From a virus, in the IMG/VR virus record IMGVR_UViG_3300023117_000029, positions 1-47,021 of that record: DNA of 47,021 nucleotides; one strand, written 5' to 3'. The notes under the pieces were generated by a model. That model was not told the origin of the DNA and did no database searches. It saw nothing but the letters and a program-made list of their open reading frames with translations. A program made the position numbers and the translations under genes. Numbering within the stretch: position 1 is the stretch's first letter; every line of letters starts with the position of its first letter. This document shows, piece by piece, positions 1 through 10,300 of this stretch.

Positions 1-492
1 GCAGCTGACAGCTCCATCGACGTAGTCATGGCAGCTATCCAAGCAGACGTTGACGCTAACGAAGCAGCATCTGACGCAGCTGAAGCTTCCCTTGAGACAC
101 GTCTCGCAGCAGAAGAAGGCGCTCGTGCAGCAGCTGACAGCTCTCTTGAGACACGTCTCGCAGCAGAAGAATCCGCACGCGCAGCAGGTGACATGGCTGA
201 AGCACACGCAGCACAGATGTTCCACTACGGAACTGACTACAATCAAGTAGGTGCAGGTCCAGTTGCTATCTCAATGGTTGCTGTATTCACAGGTGGTAAA
301 GACATCGTTGCTGGTTCCGAAATGGTTATCATCAACGGTCTTGTTGGTGAGAGAGATGTTGACTACACAGTTGCAATCGATGCCATCACCGGTCTCATCA
401 CAGGTGTCACACTTGAGAACGCTTCTAACCCAGGTGTTGCAACAGTTGGTGAAGGTATTCACCGCGTTGTGGTTAGAGGTCTTGGTAACTAA
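1..492 (+). CDS. Fibre-like structural protein, C-terminal part (5' end outside window)
   Basis: The frame is open from base 1, so the gene starts upstream; the ATG at 28 is internal. The visible 163 residues begin with an Ala/Glu-rich helical region containing two near-identical 18-residue repeats (nt 88-141 and 142-195, core SLETRLAAEE-ARAA-D), typical of a trimeric coiled-coil stalk. The last about 90 residues are a Gly/Val/Thr-rich, beta-type domain beginning near MFHYGTDYNQ, which looks like a fibre tip or head domain. Codons are strongly biased to forms such as CGT, CGC and CTC, like the major capsid gene and unlike the next genes, which suggests an abundant virion protein. A tail-fibre or head-fibre role is inferred from architecture only. 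Three hairpins follow the stop codon. Confidence 0.6.
   Translation, partial: AADSSIDVVMAAIQADVDANEAASDAAEASLETRLAAEEGARAAADSSLETRLAAEESARAAGDMAEAHAAQMFHYGTDYNQVGAGPVAISMVAVFTGGKDIVAGSEMVIINGLVGERDVDYTVAIDAITGLITGVTLENASNPGVATVGEGIHRVVVRGLGN
88..195 (+). repeat. Two tandem 54-bp in-frame repeats
   Basis: Two adjacent 54-nt units (88-141, 142-195) encode 18-residue repeats with the shared core SLETRLAAEE, followed by G/S-ARAA-A/G-D. The first residues of the window (AADSS) match the end of a unit, so more copies may lie upstream. The repeats lengthen a coiled-coil stalk. Confidence 0.75.
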
Positions 493-535
493 TATTAGCT
501 TCGGCTAGTATTGATTACTGGTTTCTTTTGAAACC
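491..535 (+). other. Two tandem RNA hairpins after the fibre gene
   Basis: Hairpin 1 overlaps the stop codon: AATATTAGC (491-499), loop TTCG, GCTAGTATT (504-512), with one G-U pair. Hairpin 2 is GGTTTC (520-525), loop TTTT, GAAACC (530-535). Neither has a U tract, so they are more likely 3'-end protection or pausing structures in front of the terminator at 539. Confidence 0.6.
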
Positions 536-538
536 TGA

Positions 539-571
539 GAGGGTCGATCTTCGGATCGGCCCTCTTTTTTT
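539..571 (+). terminator. Intrinsic terminator after the fibre gene
   Basis: An 11-bp stem GAGGGTCGATC / GATCGGCCCTC (one G-U pair) is capped by a UUCG tetraloop and followed by seven T residues. This is a textbook rho-independent terminator. Confidence 0.93.
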
Positions 572-580
572 ATGCGGGTA

Positions 581-588
581 ATATTTAT
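581..588 (+). promoter_or_regulatory. ATATTTAT octamer, candidate late promoter element
   Basis: ATATTTAT ends 24 nt before the ATG of the gene at 613 and follows a terminator, so a promoter is needed about here. The same octamer recurs at comparable distances before other genes in the window. It is the reverse complement of a T4-late-like ATAAATAT; the promoter role is inferred. Confidence 0.4.
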
Positions 589-612
589 GATTGCGCTTTC
601 GGGAGTAAATAA

Positions 613-1707
613 ATGAAAAAGATTGGAATAACTCTTCCCGCTAAAAAGCTTCTCAACTTTTGGTCAAATGGATTAGGACAAAACGCGATAACTCTTTATA
701 GGCTTCTTGAAAAACAAGGATATGATGTTTGGTTTTTAACTGACCGAAATGAAAAACTAAAGACTTCAAAGAACTTAAAGGGAATCAAATGGAAAGTTGT
801 GTGGGATAGTGCTCGAGCAGGCGAGCGTTTTGACCTAGTTCTCGAAATAGGTTTCAGTTTCCAGGGAGGCAATGAGAAATACAGACATCAGCTTACAGAT
901 AATGCAGTTTCTGTCAAATATGGCAATGAGCTTATGTGGGATCTAGAGTCAGTGACTAATCAAGGGTGCACAAGAGAAATAGTACCCGCCTCTAATGATT
1001 CCATAAAAGAAATATGGATCTCACCCCACTTTCAGTTTGGCGACCAGTATCTAAAAACAAAATATAAAACAGACGTAGTTAAGGTTTGCCCTTATATTTG
1101 GTCAACTAAATTTATTGAGAACGAGATTAAAAAATCAAAAAAAGATCCTAGGTATTCTCCTGGTGACAAGAAATCAATCGGTGTTTTCGAGCCTAATTTG
1201 CAGATCGTAAAATCTTGCTTAATTCCTGTCATGATCTGCGAAGAAGCTTATAATAAAAATCTAGATTTCGATTCCGCATGGATATTTGGAACAGACACAA
1301 TCAGAAAAAGTAAGCAAGTTGTAGACTTGTTTTCAGGACTAAACATCTCTCAAGGCGGAAAAATATCTTTTGAAGATAGACGTAGCTTATGTCACTGTCT
1401 ATCTAATTACGTGGATATTATCGTGTCTCACCATCACTTCAATTCTTTAAATTACTTGACTCTAGAAGCTCTTTATTTAGGTTATCCTATAATTCACAAT
1501 AGCAAGGATTTTAAAGACGCTGGGTATTATTATGAAGATTTTGACATTCAAGGCGCAGTAAATGCCTTAAGTAACGCTATTGAAAATCATGATAATAACT
1601 TGGATGAATACAAGAAAAAAGGTGAAAAATACATCTGGAAGTACTCACCTGAGAATCCTGAAAATATAAAAGGGTATATTGACTTAATTGAAGGAACTTT
1701 CAAGTGA
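613..1707 (+). CDS. DUF2827-like glycosyltransferase, first copy
   Basis: This 364-residue protein has the layout I associate with the DUF2827 family of putative GT-B glycosyltransferases: an N-terminal WSNGLGQN motif near residue 17, DLVLEIGF, IWISPHF, CPYIW, and a C-terminal YLTLEALYLGYPIIHN segment after VSHHHF (about residue 271) that resembles the GT-B sugar-nucleotide site. It would transfer a sugar to an unknown acceptor, possibly a virion protein, phage DNA or host surface glycan. It is paralogous to the next gene and overlaps it by 4 nt (ATGA), implying coupled translation. It is AT-rich compared with the following structural genes, which suggests acquisition as a cassette. Family assignment is from remembered motifs; the substrate is unknown. 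Confidence 0.65.
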   Translation: MKKIGITLPAKKLLNFWSNGLGQNAITLYRLLEKQGYDVWFLTDRNEKLKTSKNLKGIKWKVVWDSARAGERFDLVLEIGFSFQGGNEKYRHQLTDNAVSVKYGNELMWDLESVTNQGCTREIVPASNDSIKEIWISPHFQFGDQYLKTKYKTDVVKVCPYIWSTKFIENEIKKSKKDPRYSPGDKKSIGVFEPNLQIVKSCLIPVMICEEAYNKNLDFDSAWIFGTDTIRKSKQVVDLFSGLNISQGGKISFEDRRSLCHCLSNYVDIIVSHHHFNSLNYLTLEALYLGYPIIHNSKDFKDAGYYYEDFDIQGAVNALSNAIENHDNNLDEYKKKGEKYIWKYSPENPENIKGYIDLIEGTFK

Positions 1708-2798
1708 AAGTAGGAATCACGTGTGAGATTAGCACGTTGACTAAAATATGGTCTAACGGGCTTTTTCAAAACTTGCTAACCTTGCACGGAATATTGGAAA
1801 AAATACCAGGCATTGAATCCGTTTTAGTTTGCAAGACAATTAATGAAGATTCTGAATTTGAAAGCAAAATTCTTAATTCGATTGGAACAAACGTAGTTTT
1901 TCTAAATAATGAGACATTTAAATCTGCACCATCTTTTGATGTGATTCTAGAAGTAGGATTTGCGCTTTCTAAAAAAGATTTTAACAATGCTAGAAAGTTC
2001 TCTCCCGAGACTAAGATTGTTCATATTTGTTATGGAAGTCTTTATTTTACTGCAACAGAAAGAATGGTATTTAGTGATATGTTTTTCGACATAGAGGGGA
2101 AGAGAGACGAAGTGTGGATCTCACCTCATTTTATGTATAGCAAAGATTTTATATCTTCTTTTTTTGAGACAGATAGGGTAAAAATTTGCCCATATGTCTG
2201 GGATCCTACATTATTAGAAAGCGATATTAAAAACACAGGAAAGATAAATTCAGACATTAAAAATGTGGCTATTCTTGAACCAAGCGTCAATATCTTAAAA
2301 ACACCTACGATACCTGCGATGATTTGTAATGAAGTTTTTAAGAAGCAGTCTGATTTAATCGATCATTGCTTTGTTTTCGGAGGAGAAAAACTAGTACAAA
2401 AAACAATCGCTAATAATATTTTTGGGCGCTTAGAAATTGTTAAAGATGGTAAGTTAACTTTTGAGAAGAGAAAAAAGTTTTCTGACATCTTTGTTAATCA
2501 CTGCGGTTTAATAGTTTCCCACCAGCATTTTTGTGAATTAAATTACGTTTACTTAGAGGCGTTACATTTAGGGATACCTCTTGTTCATAATTCTCCTATG
2601 ATTAAAGATGCTGGGTATTATTATCCAGACTTTGAAATCAAAAAGGGCGCTAAAGCTCTTCAAAAAGCAATTGAAACTCATGAATCGCGTTCAAAAGAAT
2701 ACGACGAGATTTCAAAGAAAACAGTCTGGAATTACTCTTCGAAAAATCCTAAGAATATCAAGGGGTATGCCCACCTAATTGAAAGTCTAATTAAATGA
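1704..2798 (+). CDS. DUF2827-like glycosyltransferase, second copy
   Basis: Also 364 residues and clearly a paralogue of the previous protein. Aligned motifs include [66 protein letters not shown] and DAGYYYPDF. Divergence between copies is large, so the duplication is old or the two were acquired together. Probably a GT-B glycosyltransferase acting on the same glycan as its neighbour, perhaps adding a second sugar. It overlaps both neighbours by 4 nt, so the three genes form one translationally coupled unit. Acceptor and donor cannot be read from the sequence. Confidence 0.63.
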   Translation: MKVGITCEISTLTKIWSNGLFQNLLTLHGILEKIPGIESVLVCKTINEDSEFESKILNSIGTNVVFLNNETFKSAPSFDVILEVGFALSKKDFNNARKFSPETKIVHICYGSLYFTATERMVFSDMFFDIEGKRDEVWISPHFMYSKDFISSFFETDRVKICPYVWDPTLLESDIKNTGKINSDIKNVAILEPSVNILKTPTIPAMICNEVFKKQSDLIDHCFVFGGEKLVQKTIANNIFGRLEIVKDGKLTFEKRKKFSDIFVNHCGLIVSHQHFCELNYVYLEALHLGIPLVHNSPMIKDAGYYYPDFEIKKGAKALQKAIETHESRSKEYDEISKKTVWNYSSKNPKNIKGYAHLIESLIK

Positions 2799-3385
2799 TT
2801 ATTTACGAGCTTAGAGACTGGAAAAAACTTAACCAAGATCTCGGTCGAAAAAAAGTAAGCGTCGGTGATTTTACTAAAATAACGGGAACATTTTCAGTCT
2901 CAAACTCTATGATCTTTTTTTGGGAGTCATTAGACAATACAAGCGAGAGATCTAATCTCACTATCGGAAAGTATTGTTCGATCTCAGCAGGGTGTAAAAT
3001 ATTTTTAGGGGGAAATCATCGTCACGATCGAGTATCAACTTGGCTGCATAGTGATATTAAAAAAGATAGTATTACATCTAACGGAAATGTAACTATAGGA
3101 AATGATGTCTGGATAGGTTTCGGTGCAACAATTATGTCTGGTATAACAATTGGTGATGGGGCTATAATTGCAGCAGACGCTGTTGTGGCAAAAGATGTTC
3201 CTGCCTATTCAATTGTAGGTGGTAATCCAGCAAAGCTCATAAAAAATCGTTTTCCTGATGATGATATTGACTTTCTTTTAAATTTAAAATGGTGGGAATG
3301 GACGCCAGAAAAAATTGAAAAAAATAAGAACTTGCTTTTTGGTCAAAAATTTACACCTAGCATCAAAGATAAACTTGCCCAATAA
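2795..3385 (+). CDS. Hexapeptide-repeat O-acetyltransferase (CatB/VatD-like)
   Basis: The 196-residue protein has the left-handed beta-helix hexapeptide repeats of xenobiotic/sugar O-acetyltransferases: [40 protein letters not shown]. The end, [19 protein letters not shown] followed by WWEW, is diagnostic of the CatB/VatD/NodL-like group. The likely catalytic histidine is in NHRHD (H75). It would move an acetyl group from acetyl-CoA to a hydroxyl. Because it is coupled by a 4-nt overlap to two glycosyltransferase-like genes, acetylation of the sugar they add is more likely than antibiotic resistance. It is the last gene of the cassette. Confidence 0.85.
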   Translation: MIIYELRDWKKLNQDLGRKKVSVGDFTKITGTFSVSNSMIFFWESLDNTSERSNLTIGKYCSISAGCKIFLGGNHRHDRVSTWLHSDIKKDSITSNGNVTIGNDVWIGFGATIMSGITIGDGAIIAADAVVAKDVPAYSIVGGNPAKLIKNRFPDDDIDFLLNLKWWEWTPEKIEKNKNLLFGQKFTPSIKDKLAQ

Positions 3386-3398
3386 ACGACATTTCTAA

Positions 3399-3406
3399 AT
3401 ATTTAT
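3399..3406 (+). promoter_or_regulatory. ATATTTAT octamer, candidate late promoter element
   Basis: ATATTTAT within CTAAATATTTATTCC lies 34 nt before the ATG at 3441, at the start of the long structural operon. It matches the octamer before six other genes here. The function is inferred from recurrence and position. Confidence 0.38.
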
Positions 3407-3440
3407 TCCTGAGTACCTGCGTGGTAAAATGTGATACAGT

Positions 3441-4394
3441 ATGTCCGGAATTCTAAATAAAAAACAGCGATTTGTCGACACAGTTATAACCGATGAAGGT
3501 CGGAGACAGTTAGCTAGTGGCGAATTCAAGATTGATTTTGCCACCTTCTCAGATGGTGAGGCATTCTATCGCTCCGACCTAGCATCAGGTACATTTGACA
3601 TGCAGCAACTACTAATGCTGGAAGCTCCGGCAGCACATCCAACCGATGTGATCACGATGGAAGCAGATCCCTTTGGAAACGTGAGTGCGTACGATCTACC
3701 TTCTATCACAACCGGTAGTTTACTAAACGGTAGATATACACGGTATTCTGGAAACAACCTCGAGAACCGTACGATACTTTCTGGGTCTAATTTCGATAGT
3801 CTGATATCTAACATCATCACTGAAGGATTCCAGAACTTCAATAGGTTGCAGACGATCGGTACAATCGACCAGGTCCTCGAAGATCTTGAGTTCACCATCG
3901 ATAGAGATCGAATTGATTTCGAGATAAATGACGGAAATGTTGATCGTATTGTCTCTACTCAAAATCCGATAAGAGTTGAGCAAGCTGAGAGTCACTACCA
4001 AGATCGGCGACTTTCTCACTTGGCAAACTTTCAATACTTGCCTCCTAGAAATAGTCCTACCCCTGGCGACCCTCAAGGTTCTTTGATGTTCCAATACCCG
4101 AATAATCAACAAGCTCCAATCACAACTTTTGATGAGTTGACCAGAGAGCTGAGATATTTACCGGTTGAAGATATCAACTTCATCAACACATCAAGAGCGA
4201 ACAATATTGTTATGCAAGTCCTCGATGTGAATCAGAACTTTCTCTCCCGACTTTCAGTAGTTGATTTCGGTGAGTTTGTGACTGATGATCCCGACCGTCC
4301 TGTTAAGAGAGTCTACTTCATCGGAAAGAATTATCCGACGGATCAGAACGGATCACAAACTTTTGTTAACTTATTTACGATGGTGGTTGAGTAA
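3441..4394 (+). CDS. Putative virion structural protein with EGRRQLA-type N-terminal domain
   Basis: I do not recognise this 317-residue protein as a named T4 protein. Its first about 45 residues (VDTVITDEGRRQLASGEFKI, then FATFSDGEAFY) match the start of the protein at 13239 (LDAVLTNEGRKRLAANNGTF, then VQFSFGDDEVDY), so both carry a common small N-terminal domain. It has no signal peptide or membrane segment. It opens a run of eight genes with minimal gaps; the next gene starts in its stop codon (TAATG). The context suggests a baseplate or tail-adhesion component, as for the whole run. Confidence 0.6.
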   Translation: MSGILNKKQRFVDTVITDEGRRQLASGEFKIDFATFSDGEAFYRSDLASGTFDMQQLLMLEAPAAHPTDVITMEADPFGNVSAYDLPSITTGSLLNGRYTRYSGNNLENRTILSGSNFDSLISNIITEGFQNFNRLQTIGTIDQVLEDLEFTIDRDRIDFEINDGNVDRIVSTQNPIRVEQAESHYQDRRLSHLANFQYLPPRNSPTPGDPQGSLMFQYPNNQQAPITTFDELTRELRYLPVEDINFINTSRANNIVMQVLDVNQNFLSRLSVVDFGEFVTDDPDRPVKRVYFIGKNYPTDQNGSQTFVNLFTMVVE

Positions 4395-6724
4395 TGTCAT
4401 TTATCGTTGGAAAAAGCGTAATATACGATATTGACCAGGCTATTCCTGCCAAGTCTGAGCTATACACTTTTGACAACATATCTGTGTCAAATATCATTAA
4501 TGTGAGACATGATTCGATTGACGGAGATGTTGTAGACTACCAGATTAAATTCGGTCTTAATACGACCCAGTTTAGAATCACGCAGACCAATACGGACTAC
4601 GCTAAGATCAATAGTTTTGATATTAAGATCTACGTTAACAATGTACGCGTAGCAAGAGAATCAATAAATGCTAGTCAAGTGATCGACCAAAACGGTCTCT
4701 TGCAAGAGATGATGGTTTACTTCACAGTTAGAAAGAAAGAGCTTGATGCAGGATCTGGCAACGTGATGCTAATTGTCTCAGCAGTCTCAAGCAAAGGCGC
4801 TAATATTCCTGGGCTAAGCATTCAAAAGAAGCTCGATTATATCGGGGACAAGAATAGGTACTTCATTCCTAACGATGTTGTTAAGATAAGTGCTGCACCA
4901 TCTTCTTTTAACTCTTTTCTGATTACAGTTATTAAACCACCTCGAACAAATATTCAAGGGGTGAAGATAACACGAAAGCTTGCAGGGTCAAACGATCCCA
5001 GAAAAATTGTTAGAGAAATAAACTTTAACGACCAGTTAGGATCGAAGATCGGCGAAGATATTGTATACCAGTTTATTGACACAGGTGACACTTTTGAAGA
5101 CCTTAAGAATCAAGAGCCCGGATCTCTGGACGCATTTCTAGCTTACGAGTATAGAGCTGTACCGTTCGGTTTTGAAGGAGCGCCAGGTAATCGATTCTTT
5201 GACACAACAACAGACCCGATCCAACACACGTCAGTTTTAACTGGCCAAGATTTAGAAGTTTTGGCATTTCCAAAGAATTCAAAAAAGTTTGGATTTTCAG
5301 ATCAGAATTTGATTGGTGTCGGTCTCCCGCAAGAAACAAAAGATAAAGTTGACATCGTTTCCCATGTTTCCGAAGGCGGAATTTTAGTACAAGTTCACGA
5401 CATTCCAAAAGATCACTATGTGAACATTGTTCGAAGAAACGTAACCGATGGAGAATTATCATTTTCAAGACTTGATAGTCCTAGAGCAAATGGAATATTT
5501 GGCGGTGAAGCTGAAGCAATAGCATCATTTTTGGATAATACAGTCGTCAGTGAGATGACGTATGAATATGCGTGTGAGATTGTGTCAATGGCAGGTTCTT
5601 CTATTACTTCGTTTGACACTACGATCACAACCTACTTGGATCTGAGAACCGTAAAGGTATCAGGATTGCAAACGTCAGCTTCAGTTGTAAAGCAAGGTGG
5701 AAGCATTATCTCCATTGATATACGCACACAAATTCCGGAAGGTACAATCGATTCAGTTATCAGAGACTTGCAGGATCGTGGTCTCAAGACAAATTTTGAC
5801 AAAGATGTTGATGCTAATAGAAGCAGTCTTCAAAATTCAATTGCGTATAAAGTCGTAAGGCTAAACTTGTCAACAGGTGAAGAGAATATCTTTTTATCGT
5901 CAGATAATAATTTTGCAGGTTTTGTCAATAATGATACGGGTGATAAAGTTACAACTTTAAAGTCTGTTAGGTTTAATGATGATTCTGCCCAGGGTGAAAA
6001 CTTATACAGATACATTGTTATTACTTTGCTGAGAGACATTGAGCAAATTCTTGAGACTACAATTCCGGTGGTTGACAACAATAACTCTTACATTTCTTTT
6101 CCTGCCAAAAATTTACACCCACTGGCTTTGAGAAGAGGTACACTTCCCCCAACAAAATCTGGTAAGTTTTTTGAATTAGGTTTGGTTAAAAATGAAAACA
6201 CTAACCCAAAAAGGCTTCTTGACTTCTTTACATCGCTTTCTGAGTTTGAGTTAGGAGAAGTCTCCGAAAGAGTTTTCATACCCTCAGAAACTGAGACAAT
6301 CCAACTGGCAAATTCTTCTCGACAGCTTTCTATAATTCCTGAGATTCTAAAAACGCCTGCTCCTTCAACAATATTCAATTGGTCTTTACGAGGAACAACA
6401 AACATCAGTGAGTTTAACCTAGAGATCGTAGATGAATTTTATGACTCAAAAAATAAAAAGATCGCTGAAAGAGTGAGTACTCAACCACGAATTCCCAATG
6501 ATGCTAGGAAGAATTTTCAATCTGAAGATATTATCGAATCATTTACGTCCAAAGATATTGATGATAATAGAATAGTTACTTTTGGTTCTACAGTTCTTGA
6601 TGCTGTTAATGACACAGTGAAAGTATTAAGATTTTACAGAATTATCCCAGTGTTTTTTGATGGAAATATGAGCCAGGGACAGACTTCTCAATCGATAAAC
6701 ATTTCTCGTGAGGTTCTTGTATGA
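4394..6724 (+). CDS. Putative large virion structural protein (776 aa)
   Basis: This 776-residue protein is not recognised. It begins at TAATG with the previous gene and its end overlaps the next by ATGA. It has no membrane segments or catalytic motif that I can see; composition is rich in Ser, Asp, Asn, Ile and Val with alternating hydrophobic strands, consistent with a multi-domain beta-structured virion protein. A segment near residues 150-260 (ITVIKPPRTNIQGVKITRKL, then YEYRAVPFGFEGAPGN) looks fibronectin-like. It sits in the probable baseplate/adhesion operon, so a baseplate wedge or peripheral tail protein is likely, with low certainty about which. Confidence 0.55.
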   Translation: MSFIVGKSVIYDIDQAIPAKSELYTFDNISVSNIINVRHDSIDGDVVDYQIKFGLNTTQFRITQTNTDYAKINSFDIKIYVNNVRVARESINASQVIDQNGLLQEMMVYFTVRKKELDAGSGNVMLIVSAVSSKGANIPGLSIQKKLDYIGDKNRYFIPNDVVKISAAPSSFNSFLITVIKPPRTNIQGVKITRKLAGSNDPRKIVREINFNDQLGSKIGEDIVYQFIDTGDTFEDLKNQEPGSLDAFLAYEYRAVPFGFEGAPGNRFFDTTTDPIQHTSVLTGQDLEVLAFPKNSKKFGFSDQNLIGVGLPQETKDKVDIVSHVSEGGILVQVHDIPKDHYVNIVRRNVTDGELSFSRLDSPRANGIFGGEAEAIASFLDNTVVSEMTYEYACEIVSMAGSSITSFDTTITTYLDLRTVKVSGLQTSASVVKQGGSIISIDIRTQIPEGTIDSVIRDLQDRGLKTNFDKDVDANRSSLQNSIAYKVVRLNLSTGEENIFLSSDNNFAGFVNNDTGDKVTTLKSVRFNDDSAQGENLYRYIVITLLRDIEQILETTIPVVDNNNSYISFPAKNLHPLALRRGTLPPTKSGKFFELGLVKNENTNPKRLLDFFTSLSEFELGEVSERVFIPSETETIQLANSSRQLSIIPEILKTPAPSTIFNWSLRGTTNISEFNLEIVDEFYDSKNKKIAERVSTQPRIPNDARKNFQSEDIIESFTSKDIDDNRIVTFGSTVLDAVNDTVKVLRFYRIIPVFFDGNMSQGQTSQSINISREVLV

Positions 6725-7362
6725 AGCAGTTTAAGTTTGGAAACCCACCCGTATATGTGAATAGGGTCCCAATTAGAAAGGCTCAACAGTCCCAGTCTCC
6801 CGCTGAAAAAGTAGCTCCAACGCCTAAGAATCAGATTCAGGCCAACGTTGCTCCCGCCCTCAGAGGTGAGCAGTTACAAGTTCAATCAAATCAACAAAGC
6901 AATGTTCTTGTGCAAAATCAAAAATCATCTAATCCTAAATTCTCACCGCAGCAGGGGATTCTCAATACTAATTTAAATGTTGTAAATCCTTCATCTCCGA
7001 TTCCTACGCCTGATCAGCCCCAGATTTCAAAATCTCCCTTCGAGAACATAAGGGCAAATTTAGGTGTGATCGATCCACCTGTACCACCTATATCTTCAAA
7101 GATTATCAAGGCAAATATTTCGAGTAAAGTTGTGACAAAAAACGGTACAAAAGAGCCGCAAGGATTTAAGACAAAAGTTCAAAAGAAATTTGATGATGAA
7201 AATTTAAAACAGCAAAAAAACAATAAGGCAATTTCTGCAGAAAGATCTTTGCAAAATCAAAAAAGTTTTGATGCTGTTGTTGAAGAAAGACCAAGAAGAA
7301 TAACAACACAAGTTAACGATGCTCTATCATCTATTAATGGTCTTGGAGGCTGGAGACTGTAA
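6721..7362 (+). CDS. Pro/Gln/Asn-rich disordered protein (213 aa)
   Basis: The protein is dominated by Pro, Gln, Asn, Ser and Lys, with stretches such as QLQVQSNQQSN and SSPIPTPDQPQIS, and is predicted to be mostly disordered. No catalytic motif or membrane helix is visible. It starts within the stop of the previous gene (ATGA) and its stop codon is followed at once by the ATG of the 1323-residue gene, so it is clearly part of the structural operon. It could be a flexible linker or assembly adaptor between two large structural proteins. I do not recognise a family. Confidence 0.55.
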   Translation: MKQFKFGNPPVYVNRVPIRKAQQSQSPAEKVAPTPKNQIQANVAPALRGEQLQVQSNQQSNVLVQNQKSSNPKFSPQQGILNTNLNVVNPSSPIPTPDQPQISKSPFENIRANLGVIDPPVPPISSKIIKANISSKVVTKNGTKEPQGFKTKVQKKFDDENLKQQKNNKAISAERSLQNQKSFDAVVEERPRRITTQVNDALSSINGLGGWRL

Positions 7363-10300
7363 ATGGCAAGGCGACCACCTCCCGAAGAGGGAAGAGACGC
7401 ACAGATAGACCCCAGGGTTTTAGAAGAAAGACGTCGCGCTGAAGAAGAAGCTGGAGACCAGATTGTCGATGCTCCTCCTGAGCCTGCCAGCGGCACTCCT
7501 CTTGATATTGACGGTGTAGATCACCCAGCACATGAAAGAGGTGTTTCAGTCAGAACACCTGAGATAGTCACTGTTTTTGACTATCTGCCCATGTTTAATA
7601 ACTCAAATCCACCAGTTACGTCTAGGGGTGGAAAGCTATTTGATGTTCAAGTTAACGCTCGACGAATTAGAATCCAACAGCTCTATGCTCTTCTTGAAGA
7701 TCTATCAAAAGATCCAAACAGCGCAACTGCCAAGATCGTTGAGCAGCTAAAAGCTGAAATGGTCGATGAGATGAAAGCCGCTCAAAATGACTTCATCTTA
7801 TATCGTGCAATTCATGATACTTTTTATGGGTTTTTAAACTCTTTTGATTTGCGTGCAAGAGAAGATGAAATCCAAGCTGTTATGCAAAACATTAGAGACC
7901 AGCGGAACACAAGAAATAATCCAAGCTTAGTCAACAGCACAATCACTGAAGCACCAAGCTTTACAGAAATCATGTCTCAAAATCATGGTTTTACATCTGA
8001 TTTGATTGATAGAAGCAGCAATACAAAACTCTTGTACTATATTATGAGAGATATTCAGGGTCTTCTAATTGAAGGTGGGCCTAGCTATATCTCAAGAGTT
8101 GTATCGACAAGACCCGGGATTGATGCATCACCTTTTTCGTTTAGGTTTAGTCCGACACGTCTAGGTAGAAACCAGGGATTTGGAAAAGTTTTCTTTCCTG
8201 AGCTTGTGCTGGATGATCCAGATTTTGTAAGAGCATATCACTCAGGTCGTTTAGGACTTTCTAATTGGCAATTAAATAGAACAGGTGATGTTTCTGTAAT
8301 CGGTAACAGCCTAGGGTTTTATTCAACAGATGAAGAGCTAGGAACCATTCTTGGAGATGACCCAAAAGCGATCTCAATGTTATTGTCAACTGCTTTAAGA
8401 GATGTGTCAATATCTTCTGGAATGAACAGTCCTGAGTATGAAGGGCTAGGATTCGCAGGGAATCCATCACAGTCTATACTATCAGGTTTTCCAACAGGAA
8501 GAAGCGAAACAAATATATTGGAATATCCTAGAAACCTATCTTTTGATAATATCAATATAGCTAAGGCAACAAAAGCAGATCCTCCTGAGACCAACCAAGG
8601 AACTCGTCCAACACCTCTGTTCGATCCTAACTTATCTGAAACACCGAGAGATGTGCAGATACTAAATCTAAAAGAAACTCTTGTTGATTCGATTCTAAAT
8701 ACTGGTGAAGGGGAGCAGTTTGATTTCAACGCGCTTGAAGATACAGTAGGAAATGTTGGAGGCCTGAACGATATATCTCAAGCTATCGATACACTATTAT
8801 CACTAAATAATCCAGACTTAGATCCTGAATCCATCTTTAAAAGAATCCTCGAGTCGTTTTCTTCTTGTTTGACCCGTCTAAATCCTGTTCTTTCTCCTGA
8901 AGGCTATAACGACGGTGACTTTTTAGATCTTGCATTGCTAAGTGAGTGTACGAAAAATCTTGATACTGAAGGCAAGTTTCCTGAGACGAATGCGGACAAT
9001 GGTGACTCTGCCCGGACAAGAACTATTATTCCAATGATCGATTTAGTAAATCTCTTACTTTGCAAGATCGGTGGAAATAATGGGTACTATGCGAATACAG
9101 TCCTTAGACCCGGTCCCAATATTGTTCCTTTGCTAGCCGAAGTCGACCCCATCGAAAGTCCAAACGTAAAACTTAAAGACGATATCGAACGCCAAATAGC
9201 TAACTATTTAACGACAAGATTTGAACACTATGATGGATTTTTTCAACCTCGCGGAGAACGGTATATTGATCCTAGTAGATACACCAATATAGATGGAAGA
9301 TTCAGCGGTGTCTATTATGGAAGATTTAATAATATGCTTTCTGCACTTGCTGCAACTGAGGAAGACGACCAGGAACTCGTAAGATATCATGCAGGAGACG
9401 ATGGTTACTGGAACGTTCGAGACTCAAATACTCTACATGTCCCAGAAGGAAGCAATAATCAGGCAAAAATAAAAGGCAACACCATTATGACAAGTCTTTT
9501 ACGTGCTGTAACAGCCGGTCGTCGAGATTCAATATTTAAAGACATTGTCAATATACTAGACGATATTGATGCCGCTGCTAGACAGAGAAGCGAATATTTC
9601 GAATTTGACAATGCCACCCAAAGAAACCACATGAAGTATTCAAAAGTAGACACTAGTGTGATCGGATCATTTGTATTGCAGTGCTTTTCAATCATTTCTC
9701 GTGTTTTAACTACTGTTACTTTTAACGAGGCTACTCATCCTTCTCGTAGAGACCGACTAAACCAGGAAGATTATTATGGCAGATATGTTTGGATCAAAAC
9801 AAAAGATCGCCAACAGCTAGAAAAATTCAACGAAGACCTAATTTCCCTTAGAAATGAAGGTGATGCTGCAATTGATAATTTTTCCGAAACAAACAAGGCA
9901 TTTATTTCTCAAGTTCTAAGTGATTTAAGAGCTGATCGAAAGCTGTTGATCGATGGTGTTGATCTTATGAGAAGCATTGTGAGATTTACCTCAGACAACA
10001 CATCAGATTTTATTGGTGCACTTCGATCGGATTCACCTTCAGGTAGATTAATACAGCAGCAAAAAGGAAAATTGGTTTCAATTGTTGATCCATCTCAACA
10101 GGCTTTAGCAAGAAACAAGTATGAAGAAGTGACTTCGCGCTTGCAAAACAATCAACTATTTGATCCGTTTTTACAGTCTAAAGATGCGGAAAATGCGATT
10201 TTATCTTTTGGACGCACAGATGAGATGTTCAGAGAGGGCTTTGGAGATAACCTAAAGATTTTGGCTGTAGGAATTCCAGATGGTTTTAGTAGATCTGTCC

